Counted from the stretch's first letter, positions 9,316 to 19,124 are shown. The stretch: 64,000 bases of DNA from Sporocytophaga sp. (GCF_017745095.1 NZ_JAGHZZ010000060.1:1-64000), one strand, 5' to 3'. The notes: generated by a model from the letters alone, not told the origin. Made by a program: numbers and translations.

Positions 9316-11970
9316 TTAAACTTTCTTTTGATTCAGAAATTCATATTTCTGAGATATCAATTCGCTTACAAGCCCTGTCCAGCCTGTCTGATGAGAAGCT
9401 CCAAGTCCTTTGCCTGAATCGCCGTGGAAATATTCGTAAAAAAGAATATAGTCTTTAAAATTAGGATCTTTGTTTAGCTTGTCTACATTACCAAATACCG
9501 GTCTCTTCCCCTCTGCATTCATTGTAAACAGCTTAATAAGGCGGTCGCCAAGGTGATGAGCAATTTCTTTAAGACTTAGCATATCTCCAGAACCTACTGG
9601 GTATTCTACTTTATAATCATCTCCGAAATAATGGTAAAATTTATTCAGAGATTCGATCAACAGGAAGTTGACGGGAAACCATATTGGACCTCTCCAGTTG
9701 GAGTTTCCGCCGAACAGCTTTGAATCTGACTCCCCCGGAAGATAACTAACTGAAAATAAATTTTCATTGACCTTTATTTCATAAGGTTTATCCTTATGAT
9801 ACTTAGACAAAGCGCGAATTCCATAATCAGATAAGAACTCCTTTTCATCTAAAGCTCTCTTTAATAAGTTTTTTAATCTTGATCCTCTGAGTAATGAAAG
9901 CAGCCTTGTTTCGCCCTTTCCGGCTTCATACCATCTGGAAACCAAGACCGAAAGGTCAGGACGATTTTCCAGTACCCATTCCAATCTCCTTTTAAAATCC
10001 GGAAGATCGGAGACCATTTCCGGCTCTATCGTCTCCACAGCAAACATCGGAATCAAGCCCACCATGGACCGGATCTTCATAGGTATGCTTTCTCCCTCCG
10101 GCTTATGAAGCACATCATAAAAGAACTCATCCTCATTATCCCAAAGGCTGATACCTTTTCCGGCAATATTAGTAATGGCACCAGCGATATAAAGAAAGTG
10201 TTCAAAGAATTTTGTAGCCACATCCTGGTAAACAGGTCTTTCCATAGCCAACTCTGTACTGATCTTAAGAAGGTTCAATGAATACATCGCCATCCAGCTT
10301 GTACCATCTGCCTGCTCGAGATACCCACCGGTCGGCAGTTTCTGACTTCTATCAAACACACCAATGTTATCAAGACCAAGGAATCCACCTTCAAAGATGT
10401 TATTACCGCTTATGTCTTTTTGGTTTACCCACCAAGTAAAGTTAAGCAAGAGCTTATGCAGCACTTTTTCCAGAAAATCATAATCACCTTTCCCGGTAAA
10501 CTCTTTATCAATCTGATATACTTTATATGCTGCCCATGCGTGTACAGGAGGGTTAACATCACTGAAGTTCCATTCATATGCTGGAATTTGTCCATTAGGA
10601 TGCATATAATATTCTCTCAGCAGCACTACCAGTTGTCTCTTTGCAAAATTAGGATCTAATCGTGCTAGAGGAATACAATGAAATGCAAGATCCCAAGCAG
10701 CATACCATGGGTATTCCCATTTATCCGGCATCGAAATAATATTGGAATTACTCAGATGCCTCCATTGACTGTTTCGTTTATGCTTTCTTTCTTCAGGAGG
10801 TGTAGGTTGGCCAGGATCACCTTCAAGCCATTGATTCACATTAAAGTAATAAAACTGCTTGCTCCATAACATTCCTGCATAAGACTGACGCTGGATCATT
10901 TTCAGCTCCGGGTCAGTAACGTTCTTCTGCAAGTCATTATAAAAGGCATCAGCTTCATTCAACCTCAAACTGAATATATCATCAAACTCTTCAAAAGCTC
11001 CTTGATGTGATTTATCTGCAAGTCTGAGTTTGATCACCTTTGTTTCTCCCGGCGCAAAATCAAGTTCATAAAATGCCGAAGCTTTAGTTCCCTCTTTAAA
11101 GTTTACAGCTCCTGTCTTGCCTTTAACTATATAATCATTAATGCCATCCTTACAATAAGTAGTAGAGTTGGCAAAATTATATAATCGTTTATAGTTGGTT
11201 TCATTATCGCAAAAGAGGAATGATCTGTTATGATTTTCTGCATACAGATGAAAAGACTTATCAGGTCTGTATTTTATGTGAATTTCATCATTGGAAACTG
11301 CCTGCATTCCGGGCTTATAAATTTTGCTATCCCAAGACCATGTGTTTCTCAGCCATATCGTAGGTAAAACAGTGAGTCTGCAATGGTCAGCACCCCTGTT
11401 GGTAATACTTATCTTTACCAGGATATCTTCCTTGTCAGCTTTTGCATATTCAATGAAAACATCATAATAACGATTATCGTCAAAGACACCGGTTTCCAGG
11501 ATTTCATATTCAGGATCTGCCTTTGTTCTTTTCCCATTTTCCGCTACTATTTTATCATAAGGGAATGCTCTTTGAGGATATTTGTAGAGCATTTTCATAT
11601 AAGAATGTGAGGGTGTATTATCAAGATAGTAATATAACTCCTTACAATCTTCTCCGTGATTCCCTTCGTTTCCGGAAAGACCATAAAGTCTCTCTTTCAG
11701 TATCGGATCTTTACCATTCCAAAGAGCTAAAGCAAAACATAATAATGATTTATTATCTGAAATACCTGCAATACCTTCTTCTCCCCATCTGTAGGCCCTG
11801 CTTCTGGCCATATCGTGTGAAACAAACTCCCAGGCCCCTCCTGAAGCACTATAATCTTCCCTTACAGTTCCCCATTGCCTTTCGGTTAAATATGGTCCCC
11901 ATTTTTTCCATCCAATACTTTCCCTGTATTGTTTAACACGCTCCCGTTCAGGATTCCAACTATTTTCCAT
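9316..11970 (-). CDS. GH63-like (MGH1-type) glucosidase
   Basis: An 884-residue protein without signal peptide, so cytoplasmic. It resembles the large bacterial GH63 / mannosylglycerate-hydrolase-like proteins: an N-terminal region with KWGPYLTERQWGTVREDYSA, a beta-rich domain to about residue 330, then an (alpha/alpha)6 barrel. The barrel carries EYPWYAAWDLAFHCIPLAR, whose Asp near residue 430 corresponds to the expected general acid, and a C-terminal SHQTGWTGLVSELI with the likely catalytic base region. It probably removes glucose or mannose from an alpha-linked oligosaccharide or a glucosylglycerate-type solute; the true substrate cannot be read from sequence. It is a single gene with its own downstream hairpin and no transporter beside it. 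Confidence 0.8.
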   Translation of the reverse strand: MENSWNPERERVKQYRESIGWKKWGPYLTERQWGTVREDYSASGGAWEFVSHDMARSRAYRWGEEGIAGISDNKSLLCFALALWNGKDPILKERLYGLSGNEGNHGEDCKELYYYLDNTPSHSYMKMLYKYPQRAFPYDKIVAENGKRTKADPEYEILETGVFDDNRYYDVFIEYAKADKEDILVKISITNRGADHCRLTVLPTIWLRNTWSWDSKIYKPGMQAVSNDEIHIKYRPDKSFHLYAENHNRSFLFCDNETNYKRLYNFANSTTYCKDGINDYIVKGKTGAVNFKEGTKASAFYELDFAPGETKVIKLRLADKSHQGAFEEFDDIFSLRLNEADAFYNDLQKNVTDPELKMIQRQSYAGMLWSKQFYYFNVNQWLEGDPGQPTPPEERKHKRNSQWRHLSNSNIISMPDKWEYPWYAAWDLAFHCIPLARLDPNFAKRQLVVLLREYYMHPNGQIPAYEWNFSDVNPPVHAWAAYKVYQIDKEFTGKGDYDFLEKVLHKLLLNFTWWVNQKDISGNNIFEGGFLGLDNIGVFDRSQKLPTGGYLEQADGTSWMAMYSLNLLKISTELAMERPVYQDVATKFFEHFLYIAGAITNIAGKGISLWDNEDEFFYDVLHKPEGESIPMKIRSMVGLIPMFAVETIEPEMVSDLPDFKRRLEWVLENRPDLSVLVSRWYEAGKGETRLLSLLRGSRLKNLLKRALDEKEFLSDYGIRALSKYHKDKPYEIKVNENLFSVSYLPGESDSKLFGGNSNWRGPIWFPVNFLLIESLNKFYHYFGDDYKVEYPVGSGDMLSLKEIAHHLGDRLIKLFTMNAEGKRPVFGNVDKLNKDPNFKDYILFYEYFHGDSGKGLGASHQTGWTGLVSELISQKYEFLNQKKV

Positions 11971-12149
11971 TTAGTAAATAAAAAAATGATCATGCATTAA
12001 TTCGAATAAATAGCATAGAGCTTAGACCCTATGCTGACTAATCACCCATAACGGGCTTAGTAAATGTAATGTGACTTTTAAACTTTCAACTAGCAACTTA
12101 TAATTTGAGAAGTTTTTCTCATTACTCCTTCAAAAATTAAAAATCGTTT

Positions 12150-12195
12150 GAGGCGGAAAGTGAGACGCCAACATGGCGTCTCTAAGGCTTTCTGC
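12150..12195 (-). terminator. Nested hairpin, probable terminator of the small secreted protein gene
   Basis: A perfect 9-bp stem GAGACGCCA/TGGCGTCTC (12162-12182) with a 3-nt loop sits inside a weaker outer stem (GGCGGAAAG with CTTTCTGCT). It is just beyond the stop codon at 12203. The T-tract is poor, so terminator function is likely but not certain. Confidence 0.55.
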
Positions 12196-12202
12196 TTTAA
12201 GC

Positions 12203-12643
12203 TTAATTTACCTTTACTTTCTCATAACCTACCATGTAGGTCTTTGGCGTCAAGGTCTTCACGACCTCTTTTTTCTGCTTACCGTTTTTATCAACCATCT
12301 TCACCTGAACGTAATCTTCCTCTGTCTTAATATCTACAATGATCTCTACGTTTTCTTCTTTTGGTATGATAATGTATTGGTTTTCCACTTTAGGATCTGG
12401 TTTGATAGAAGCATGCTTGGATGTAACATACATGGTATGCTTTACATTTTCTATTCCCCCTTCGAGCTTCACTCTGATCTTATTTTCTTTGTTCTTTTTC
12501 AAATGCGTAATCAGGTTCTCCGAATCTCCTTCTACAAGGTAAATATTTGCCTTTGGAGCAGAACCTTCTTTAGGTTTACCCTGAGCAAATATATTCAGGG
12601 AAACAAAAGTCATTGCCAGGATAATTATAGTTCTTAATGTCAT
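12203..12643 (-). CDS. Small exported protein of unknown function
   Basis: 146 residues with a clear signal peptide (MTLRTIIILAMTFVSLNIFA, then Q). The mature part is lysine- and glutamate-rich with alternating beta-strand character (IRVKLEGGIENVKHTMYVTS, then VEIIVDIKTEEDYVQVKMVD). The pattern faintly recalls the small beta-sandwich modules of the periplasmic T9SS motor protein GldM, but the similarity is too weak to name it so. It lies 53 bases downstream of the 901-residue propeller protein gene on the same strand and may be cotranscribed with it. Confidence 0.65.
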   Translation of the reverse strand: MTLRTIIILAMTFVSLNIFAQGKPKEGSAPKANIYLVEGDSENLITHLKKNKENKIRVKLEGGIENVKHTMYVTSKHASIKPDPKVENQYIIIPKEENVEIIVDIKTEEDYVQVKMVDKNGKQKKEVVKTLTPKTYMVGYEKVKVN

Positions 12644-12696
12644 GTATATTTTTTTCTAGATTAGTATTTTAAATTTACAGAAATAATCCCGAAAGG

Positions 12697-15402
12697 TTAT
12701 TTGATTCGGGCAATCTCAATGCTTTTTTTATTTACCTTAATTAAACTTCCCTCATTATATTTTTCCAGATAAACTGCTGTTGGTTTTTCCTGGCTTTTAA
12801 TCCATCCTTCTCCTAAAAACTTTCCGCTTTGAGTAAATATAATACTTCTATGGTTGGTAAGGTCATTTACAAGCCAATAAGAAATATTAGTCGCTACTGA
12901 ATGAATATACTTAATATCATAACTCTCTAAAGGAAAATTAGTCTGTGTAAACAAAGGGCTTAGGGACATATCTAGAAAATCCAGACGATCTTTGTCTTTT
13001 CTGACAATTGTATACGACTTGATTCTATTATCAGGATACAGGGAGAATTTACTTTCAGGACTTAAGCGAAATAACTGTGCTCTCTTTACTATTTTACCTG
13101 AAAAATCGACTTTAATTAATTCTCCTTTTTCTGATAATATTGAAATGTAACTATTCGTGTTTGAAGAACTCTTTTCTATAAAAAACGGACTTACTGTGGC
13201 ATGCTCGAGCTTTATCGGAAAACCTTTGATAAGCTGACCTTTTCTGTTGAATACATGTAACTTCCCTTTTCTTGATAAGGCTACAATATAATCCTTATCA
13301 TCTATGCGCACATGAGCAGGTTTGCCTATTAAACTGTAATCAAGCTTTTTTGGCTTCCAACCATCAAGTAATTTTCCTTGAGTATCCAAGGCATAAATAT
13401 TATCCGAATCATCACCTACAAAAATTCTGTAATTTTTGCTTCCATCATAATCAATCAATGCAAGAGAAGTAATATAAACTTTACCAGGAATAGTTACAGG
13501 ATATCCCTTTATCAACTGACCATTAGCACTATTGATAGCATAAATTTTATTTCTGACTGCAAAAACTATTTCATCCTTGCCTGCTTTGTCAATATTTCCC
13601 CACACAGGTTCTGAACTTAGTTTTCCTTCAACTTTAGCACTCCATAATAATGTTCCAAATCTTGAAAACAAGTGCGTTTTAAACAATGAATCCTGAACTA
13701 GAAAATGTTCTTCCAGCCCTGATATTGCTCTTAAGGGATATGCCTCAGATATAAGGCCAGCATTGAACTGTAAAGTTTTATTGATAGCCAAAGATTTAGG
13801 TATGCCTGTTGTGCTACCTTTACCTTTTTGAATAATATACCTGAATAAAAATTTCTTATCAGAGCTTGTAGAAAAGCTCACACCTGTATAGGAAAGATTA
13901 CCTGAAGATCTTATCCAATTGTTCTTTATCTCTGTATCTCGAATACACTTACTAGCTAGGAATTCCGACCGATCAGGATTTACATAAAGTGAGATATTGG
14001 AAGGATCAGCAAAAAACTTTATTCCAGCTGTCTTTTTCAGAACGTACCCGTTTTGAACCTGCTGAAGGTAAGTTTCCAATGCAGTTAACTGGTTTCCAAT
14101 TACAACAAAGTTGCCATGACTTGTAATGAAGTATTCTTTAAAATCAGAAAATACAGGGCCGAATAAATGTGTAAGAAGGTTCTTTTTATGTACTGCATAA
14201 ATCTTTCTGTTCGGATTAGGTGTGGTTACCGAAGTAGATGAATCTGCCAACGTTCTTAAAGCCTTCATAAATGCACTTGCATCTGAAGTTTTGATAATAG
14301 CATATTGGAAAACTCTATCGGAAATTTCAGGCTCAGTGATCACATAGGCTACTTCATCTTTAATAAGTTCGACAGCTTTTGTCAATTGCTTATATGCTCC
14401 TCCTTTTAAAGGAATCTCTTCATTCATTTTATCATACTCTTCAAACCAGGCAGGACAATTAGAAATACCAAGTCTGAAAATCGTTGACGCATTTTCAGGA
14501 ATTACTGCCCCCATTGAAAACTTTACAGGACTTTGATTTCTAAAAGTATTCAGAAATTGATTTTCCTCCGCTACTGTTTTGCCATTCAACATTAATCCTG
14601 CTCCTGCCTTTTCCCAAGTTACACCTGAGTAGGACGCAAAATTCGCCAGTCCTTTGAGGCCTGTAGCATACTTTGGTGTGCAATACAGCGACAAATATCC
14701 GGGCAGGTTCTTATGATTTATAAGTATTTTCGTTGAAATTTTATCTTCTGCAAGATTATCCGCCTTAAGCCAGGTAAAATCTTTATCCTGACCAAGATTT
14801 CTGATAACATCTTCAAGCAAAAAGCCTGAAAAACTTCCAATAAAATATCCTTGATAAAATATGAATGAAAACTTTTTTCTCTCCCCTCTTCTGCCTAAAT
14901 CATATATCATGATATCATTGAAGAGACGATGATCCAGTGTTAATGAAGCATCTTGCTTTACAAGATTTTCAAAATCAGAATGAGCTTTTTCTTCATCTTT
15001 CTTCAGATAAAAAATAAGGTCAACATCACTTTTCCCAGCAGCATTCAAAGAAATATATATCTTTTGTTTATCTGAAAATTTGATCAGGCTGTCGAGGAGC
15101 GGATCTTCATTTAGATGACTGTATAGAAATTCAAAAAAAGGAACAGAGGAAAACATGGAAGAAGATGATCTACATTCCTTCATAACATCCGTAAGGTCTT
15201 CAGATTCCATTAATATTACAGCTGAAGGAGACAACAGTTCATATACTGCATCTTTTTCATTTTTATAAAATCTGAAAGCAGTGACAATAAGCACTGCTGC
15301 CGTAACAGTGATTCCGGCAGCAATTAAAGCTTTCCTTTTTCCGCTTAAAAATTCTTTAACCTTATTGATTACTTCTGATTTGCTTTTGGAAAGCATTTGC
15401 AT
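12697..15402 (-). CDS. Membrane-anchored protein with C-terminal PQQ/FG-GAP-like beta-propeller
   Basis: 901 residues. A short basic cytoplasmic N-terminus precedes one transmembrane helix (about 27-45); the rest should lie in the periplasm. Residues about 50-590 form an alpha/beta region resembling the DUF3352 type (repeated self-comparison segments such as VDLIFYLKKDEEKAHSDFEN), without enzyme motifs. Residues about 600-901 contain repeated blade-like units: KIYAINSANGQLIKGYPV, NIYALDTQGKLLDGW and KLHVFNRKGQLIKGFPI, typical of PQQ-like or FG-GAP propellers. No catalytic residues are evident, so a scaffold or envelope-assembly role is possible (inference). It diverges from dtd across a 49-base gap. 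Confidence 0.75.
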   Translation of the reverse strand: MQMLSKSKSEVINKVKEFLSGKRKALIAAGITVTAAVLIVTAFRFYKNEKDAVYELLSPSAVILMESEDLTDVMKECRSSSSMFSSVPFFEFLYSHLNEDPLLDSLIKFSDKQKIYISLNAAGKSDVDLIFYLKKDEEKAHSDFENLVKQDASLTLDHRLFNDIMIYDLGRRGERKKFSFIFYQGYFIGSFSGFLLEDVIRNLGQDKDFTWLKADNLAEDKISTKILINHKNLPGYLSLYCTPKYATGLKGLANFASYSGVTWEKAGAGLMLNGKTVAEENQFLNTFRNQSPVKFSMGAVIPENASTIFRLGISNCPAWFEEYDKMNEEIPLKGGAYKQLTKAVELIKDEVAYVITEPEISDRVFQYAIIKTSDASAFMKALRTLADSSTSVTTPNPNRKIYAVHKKNLLTHLFGPVFSDFKEYFITSHGNFVVIGNQLTALETYLQQVQNGYVLKKTAGIKFFADPSNISLYVNPDRSEFLASKCIRDTEIKNNWIRSSGNLSYTGVSFSTSSDKKFLFRYIIQKGKGSTTGIPKSLAINKTLQFNAGLISEAYPLRAISGLEEHFLVQDSLFKTHLFSRFGTLLWSAKVEGKLSSEPVWGNIDKAGKDEIVFAVRNKIYAINSANGQLIKGYPVTIPGKVYITSLALIDYDGSKNYRIFVGDDSDNIYALDTQGKLLDGWKPKKLDYSLIGKPAHVRIDDKDYIVALSRKGKLHVFNRKGQLIKGFPIKLEHATVSPFFIEKSSSNTNSYISILSEKGELIKVDFSGKIVKRAQLFRLSPESKFSLYPDNRIKSYTIVRKDKDRLDFLDMSLSPLFTQTNFPLESYDIKYIHSVATNISYWLVNDLTNHRSIIFTQSGKFLGEGWIKSQEKPTAVYLEKYNEGSLIKVNKKSIEIARIK

Positions 15403-15451
15403 TATTTTTTTACAAAATTTATACTTTTATTTCAATTAGAAAAATTTATTA

Positions 15452-15904
15452 ATGATTGCTGTTATTCAAAGAGTTAAACAAGCTTCCGTTACCATTGACA
15501 ACATGCTAAAATCCAGTATATCTGAAGGACTTCTGGTTCTATTAGGTATTGCACATGAAGATACACAGGAAGATTCAGACTGGCTTACTAAAAAAATAAT
15601 TAACCTAAGAATTTTTTCTGATACTGAAGGAAAAATGAATTTATCTCTGAAAGACATTAATGGAGACCTATTGGTTGTGAGTCAGTTTACTTTGCATGCG
15701 AGCACTAAAAAAGGCAATAGACCTTCCTTCATTGAAGCGGCAAGACCGGAAAAAGCAATTCCCATGTATGAACAATTTATACATCTTAGTGAAAATGAAC
15801 TTGGAAAAAAAGTATATACAGGTGAATTTGGCGCGGACATGCAGGTACAACTTTTAAATGATGGGCCTGTAACTATTATCATTGACACAAAAAACAAAAA
15901 TTAA
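15452..15904 (+). CDS. dtd: D-aminoacyl-tRNA deacylase
   Basis: Cytoplasmic proofreading enzyme that hydrolyses D-amino acids from mischarged tRNAs. The 150-residue length is normal for DTD. Both signature motifs are present: SQFTLHAS at 77-84 and the Gly-cisPro motif in GPVTIIID (138-145). The N-terminus MIAVIQRVKQASVTID is typical. The stop codon abuts the start codon of the next gene, so the two are translated from one message. This pairing with a MazG-like pyrophosphatase suits a small quality-control operon. Confidence 0.97.
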   Translation: MIAVIQRVKQASVTIDNMLKSSISEGLLVLLGIAHEDTQEDSDWLTKKIINLRIFSDTEGKMNLSLKDINGDLLVVSQFTLHASTKKGNRPSFIEAARPEKAIPMYEQFIHLSENELGKKVYTGEFGADMQVQLLNDGPVTIIIDTKNKN

Positions 15905-16231
15905 ATGACTATAAAAGAAGCTCAGGAAGCTGTTGATCAGTGGATTAAAACTACAGGAGTCCGCTACTTCAATGAATTGACCAATACCGCTATTTTAATG
16001 GAAGAAGTCGGAGAAGTAGCCAGAATCATGGCGAGGAAATATGGAGAACAATCCTTTAAAAAAGGTGAAGATGGCAAAGACCTTGGGGATGAATTCGCTG
16101 ATGTTCTGTTTGTATTAATATGCCTTGCAAACCAGACAGGCGTGGATCTGACGGAAGCTCTGACAAAAAATATGGAAAAAAAAAGCATCAGAGATAAAGA
16201 CAGGCATAAGAATAATGAGAAGTTGTTTTAA
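15905..16231 (+). CDS. MazG-like nucleotide pyrophosphohydrolase
   Basis: 108-residue all-helical NTP-PPase. The metal-binding signature is visible: EEVGE (E33, E34, E37) and, after a helix, GDEFADVLF (E63 and D66), giving the EExxE...ExxD pattern of MazG/iMazG proteins. It should hydrolyse (d)NTPs or non-canonical nucleotides to monophosphates and pyrophosphate. It begins on the base after the dtd stop codon. The exact substrate is not predictable. Confidence 0.92.
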   Translation: MTIKEAQEAVDQWIKTTGVRYFNELTNTAILMEEVGEVARIMARKYGEQSFKKGEDGKDLGDEFADVLFVLICLANQTGVDLTEALTKNMEKKSIRDKDRHKNNEKLF

Positions 16232-16235
16232 ATAA

Positions 16236-16274
16236 AAAAAATAGCTGTATCCACATTGTTTACAGCTATTTTTC
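16236..16274. terminator. Intrinsic terminator between dtd operon and lipoprotein gene
   Basis: Arms around AAAATAGCTGTA and TACAGCTATTTT pair perfectly around an 11-nt loop, with A-run and T-run on either side. It can serve the rightward dtd operon and the leftward gene ending at 16294. Confidence 0.88.
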
Positions 16275-16293
16275 ATTTTTTAACCTTAATGCT

Positions 16294-16794
16294 TTACTCA
16301 GAAATATTATAATACTCCTTCACCGCATCATAATCAGAAACATCTGGTGAAGTACCTTTTCTCTGAACCTTCACCACTGTAGAAGCTGGAATTATAAATA
16401 CCTTAAATTTGGTAAAGGTTACGGGAGTAGCATATGATGTTGTATTGTCCCAGGAATCTACAAGCTTTACTGTATATGAATAGGTATTTGGCGTTACAAC
16501 GGACTTATAGACATACCCTCTAGTCTCATAAAGAGAACCAGAGCCAAGGCCAGGAACAGGATACCAAGTAGTTGGTGATTCACTGGATGGATTATAATAT
16601 GCCAATACTAAACTTGAATCCATCATTATTTGAGAAATATCTGAAATGGCATATTCTGTAGCACCTGTGAAAGTTTTACTACCATAAATATAAACTTTGA
16701 CATTATCATTTCCTGAAGGGGAAACATCTTCCTTTTTGGAACAGGCAGTGAACATTGTCATGATCACAGCTAAAAGGATTTGATTAATTTTCAT
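16294..16794 (-). CDS. Small lipoprotein of unknown function
   Basis: The frame is open upstream to 16902, but the natural start is the ATG at 16794, which gives MKINQILLAVIMTMFTACSK: a lipoprotein signal with lipobox FTAC and the lipidated Cys at residue 18. The following SKKED is acidic/lysine-rich, as in surface-exposed lipoproteins of this phylum. The 166-residue product has a beta-rich mature part with no motif I recognise. Divided from the dienelactone hydrolase gene by about 120 bases. Confidence 0.75.
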   Translation of the reverse strand: MKINQILLAVIMTMFTACSKKEDVSPSGNDNVKVYIYGSKTFTGATEYAISDISQIMMDSSLVLAYYNPSSESPTTWYPVPGLGSGSLYETRGYVYKSVVTPNTYSYTVKLVDSWDNTTSYATPVTFTKFKVFIIPASTVVKVQRKGTSPDVSDYDAVKEYYNISE

Positions 16795-16917
16795 AAAAGA
16801 ATTTAAAAGGTTATCTCTTATAAAGGTATAAATTCCGTTTTCTAATGGAAAGGATAGAAAGTAGGAAGACTTGTTGTGGCAATCAGAGTGACATACACTC
16901 ACCTCTATTATAATAAC

Positions 16918-17697
16918 TTACATTTTTAAAGATCCGAAAACCTCTTTTAAAAATACCACCAAAGCTTCCCACGAACGCTTTGCTGCTTTTTCATTATAGG
17001 CTGCACCTTTAGCATTATCATTTCCGGCTTTCTCTTCAGTAAAAGCATGAACAGCATTCCCGTAATAAACCATCTGCCAGTCTGCTTTACCATCACGCAT
17101 TTCTTTTTGAAACCCTTTAATTTCTGCATCTGAAACATAAGGATCATCTGCACCATGCAGCACCAGTACTTTAGGTTTAATTAACGCATTTGCTCGTGAA
17201 GTATCTTTACCAAGCCCACCATGAAACGAAACTACTCCTGCTACAGGAAGCTCTCCTCTTGCTGCCTCCAGAGCACCAGTACCACCAAAGCAATAACCCA
17301 TTACAACAATCTTAGAAGGGTCAGCACCTACTTTTATAAGTTCTTCTAATGCAGCTTTAATTCTAGACTGATAGATTGCAGGATTATTTTTATAGTACGA
17401 AGAAGTTTTCGCAGCTTCTTGTTTGTCTTTAGGTCTTGAATTTTCGCCATAGATATCAGCGGCAAGTGCATTATATCCTAACTTGCTTAATTGATCAGCT
17501 GAATGTTTTGCATGCTCATCAAGCCCCATCCAGGCATGGATTACAATTACACCTGGAGCTTTACCTTTTGAACCCTGAGCCTTTACAAAGTAACCTTTTA
17601 ATGCAGTTGAACCATCGGAATATGTAACATCTTTACCCTGGGCAAAGACAAGATTTGTGAGCATAACAAAGGCAATGATTATTTTTAACAATTTCAT
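16918..17697 (-). CDS. Exported dienelactone hydrolase family protein
   Basis: 259-residue alpha/beta hydrolase with an N-terminal signal peptide (about 1-19, cleavage after VFA). The catalytic triad can be placed: nucleophile C136 in GYCFGG, Asp 184/185 in HGADDPYV and H217 in GNAVHAF. A Cys rather than Ser nucleophile marks the dienelactone hydrolase (carboxymethylenebutenolidase) branch. The exported location suggests a general periplasmic esterase rather than chloroaromatic catabolism, for which no neighbouring genes exist. Confidence 0.9.
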   Translation of the reverse strand: MKLLKIIIAFVMLTNLVFAQGKDVTYSDGSTALKGYFVKAQGSKGKAPGVIVIHAWMGLDEHAKHSADQLSKLGYNALAADIYGENSRPKDKQEAAKTSSYYKNNPAIYQSRIKAALEELIKVGADPSKIVVMGYCFGGTGALEAARGELPVAGVVSFHGGLGKDTSRANALIKPKVLVLHGADDPYVSDAEIKGFQKEMRDGKADWQMVYYGNAVHAFTEEKAGNDNAKGAAYNEKAAKRSWEALVVFLKEVFGSLKM

Positions 17698-17785
17698 ATT
17701 TGATAATTATGTTTATCTAAAAGTATTTTGAATCAGTCATTAAAGCAACAAATTCGAAAATTCGATACTTTTTTCCACTTCAAAA

Positions 17786-17822
17786 ATAAGAAAGCCGATC
17801 TGAAATAGACCGGCTTTCTTTT
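17786..17822 (-). terminator. Intrinsic terminator of the MFS transporter operon
   Basis: Stem AGAAAGCCGATCT (17789-17801) with AGACCGGCTTTCT (17806-17818), one internal mismatch, flanked by A/T runs. Placed directly after the stop codon at 17836 on the minus strand. Confidence 0.85.
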
Positions 17823-17835
17823 ATTCATTTCATCC

Positions 17836-19113
17836 TTAGCCAACCGCTATCTTCTGTTGGTTTTCGGAGGTTTTTAAAGCATTCTTATTTTTCTCTTCAA
17901 CCTGCTTGTTTACGTAGTAAGTCATCACCAAAGCGGCAATCATTGCCACCAATACAACATAGCCAAGAATGTCATAATTATGTATGTGCCCATCGGCTGT
18001 TTGAACGACTATTAAACCAGCAATAGCTGATCCGATACCTCCTGAAGTTTGCTGAACCGCTGAGTTAATGCTCATAAATGCACCTCTGTCCTGAGGTGAG
18101 GGAATGCCTGTCATTAATGCAGAAGAAGATATGATACGTGCTGTAATACCTGCAAACATAAAGATATTAATTACTATCAACAACCATAAAGGTGTAACTC
18201 CAAGATGGCAGTATATCATCATCGTAATCATACTCAAAATAGTACCGATAAAGAAGATATTATACTTTCCGATTTTATCGCTGTATTTACCTATTAGGGG
18301 GCCGGCAACCATTGAAAATATGCCAGTGACTCCATACAATATTGGAAGGCTATCTATTGAAATCCCAAGGTTGTTTGTTGTAAATGCACTGGCAAATGGC
18401 ATGATCATAAAACCTCCGGTAGCTAGCAGTGTAGTAGCTGCAAATGCTTTTACATAAGACTTGTTTGAAATGGTTTTCTGAAGATGTTGAAATGCATTTC
18501 TTTCTGATTTAATCTTGAGATGGTCCGTTACCGGTTTCATATAAAGAAACAAAACAACTCCTATAATTACGCTGAAACCAGCGATCATCCAGAAAGGAGC
18601 ATGCCAGCCAAATTGATTGGCGAGATAAATTCCAACAGGTATTCCTAATATCTGGCTTACTGAAAAGGCCATTTGAACAAATCCCATTACACGTCCTCTT
18701 ACTTCCATTTTAAAAAGATCTGTAATAATGGCAAAACCTATAGAACCGATGACTCCGCCAAAAAGTCCTGTAACAACTCTGGCAATTAGTAAAGACTGAA
18801 AATCTGTTGCCAGAGCGCAGAAAACTGTACCTATAATAAAGCCCACATAAAATAGCATGAGCATTTTTTTTCTATCGAACTTGTCTGCAAAACCTGCCGC
18901 AGCTATACCAGCAGCACCTGCACTCAGCGCATAACCTGAAACAACAAGGCCAAACTGAGAGGTTTTCATATTCAGTTCTTTTAAAAGTATAGCTCCAAGA
19001 GGAGATAAAACCATAAAATCAAGAATGACGGTAAACTGCAGTATCGCCAGCATAGCGATCATGAAGACCTGGTATCCGGTGAAGAGTTTTTCCTTCTGTA
19101 TAGTAGTTGTCAT
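17836..19113 (-). CDS. MFS efflux transporter
   Basis: 425-residue inner-membrane protein with about 12 transmembrane segments. It carries the MFS motif A region between TM2 and TM3 (GFADKFDRKKMLML) and an internal repeat version (GPLIGKYSDKIGKY). It resembles proton-driven drug or sugar exporters of the AraJ/Bcr type. It is the last gene of a leftward operon: tetR, then a small HMA-like gene ending 11 bases upstream, then this one. Co-regulation by the TetR protein suggests an inducible efflux pump; substrate unknown. Confidence 0.92.
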   Translation of the reverse strand: MTTTIQKEKLFTGYQVFMIAMLAILQFTVILDFMVLSPLGAILLKELNMKTSQFGLVVSGYALSAGAAGIAAAGFADKFDRKKMLMLFYVGFIIGTVFCALATDFQSLLIARVVTGLFGGVIGSIGFAIITDLFKMEVRGRVMGFVQMAFSVSQILGIPVGIYLANQFGWHAPFWMIAGFSVIIGVVLFLYMKPVTDHLKIKSERNAFQHLQKTISNKSYVKAFAATTLLATGGFMIMPFASAFTTNNLGISIDSLPILYGVTGIFSMVAGPLIGKYSDKIGKYNIFFIGTILSMITMMIYCHLGVTPLWLLIVINIFMFAGITARIISSSALMTGIPSPQDRGAFMSINSAVQQTSGGIGSAIAGLIVVQTADGHIHNYDILGYVVLVAMIAALVMTYYVNKQVEEKNKNALKTSENQQKIAVG

Positions 19114-19124
19114 ATTTTTTAATT

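Noticed and set aside
9207-9458. 83-residue rightward open frame overlapping the end of the GH63-like gene
   Set aside because: Mostly antisense to the strong GH63-like coding sequence and contains its terminator hairpin.
12173-12637. Rightward open frame of 154 residues
   Set aside because: Fully antisense to the small exported protein, which has a proper signal peptide on the minus strand.
16795-16902. N-terminal extension of the small lipoprotein to 16902
   Set aside because: The extension would bury the lipoprotein signal; the ATG at 16794 gives a standard lipobox.
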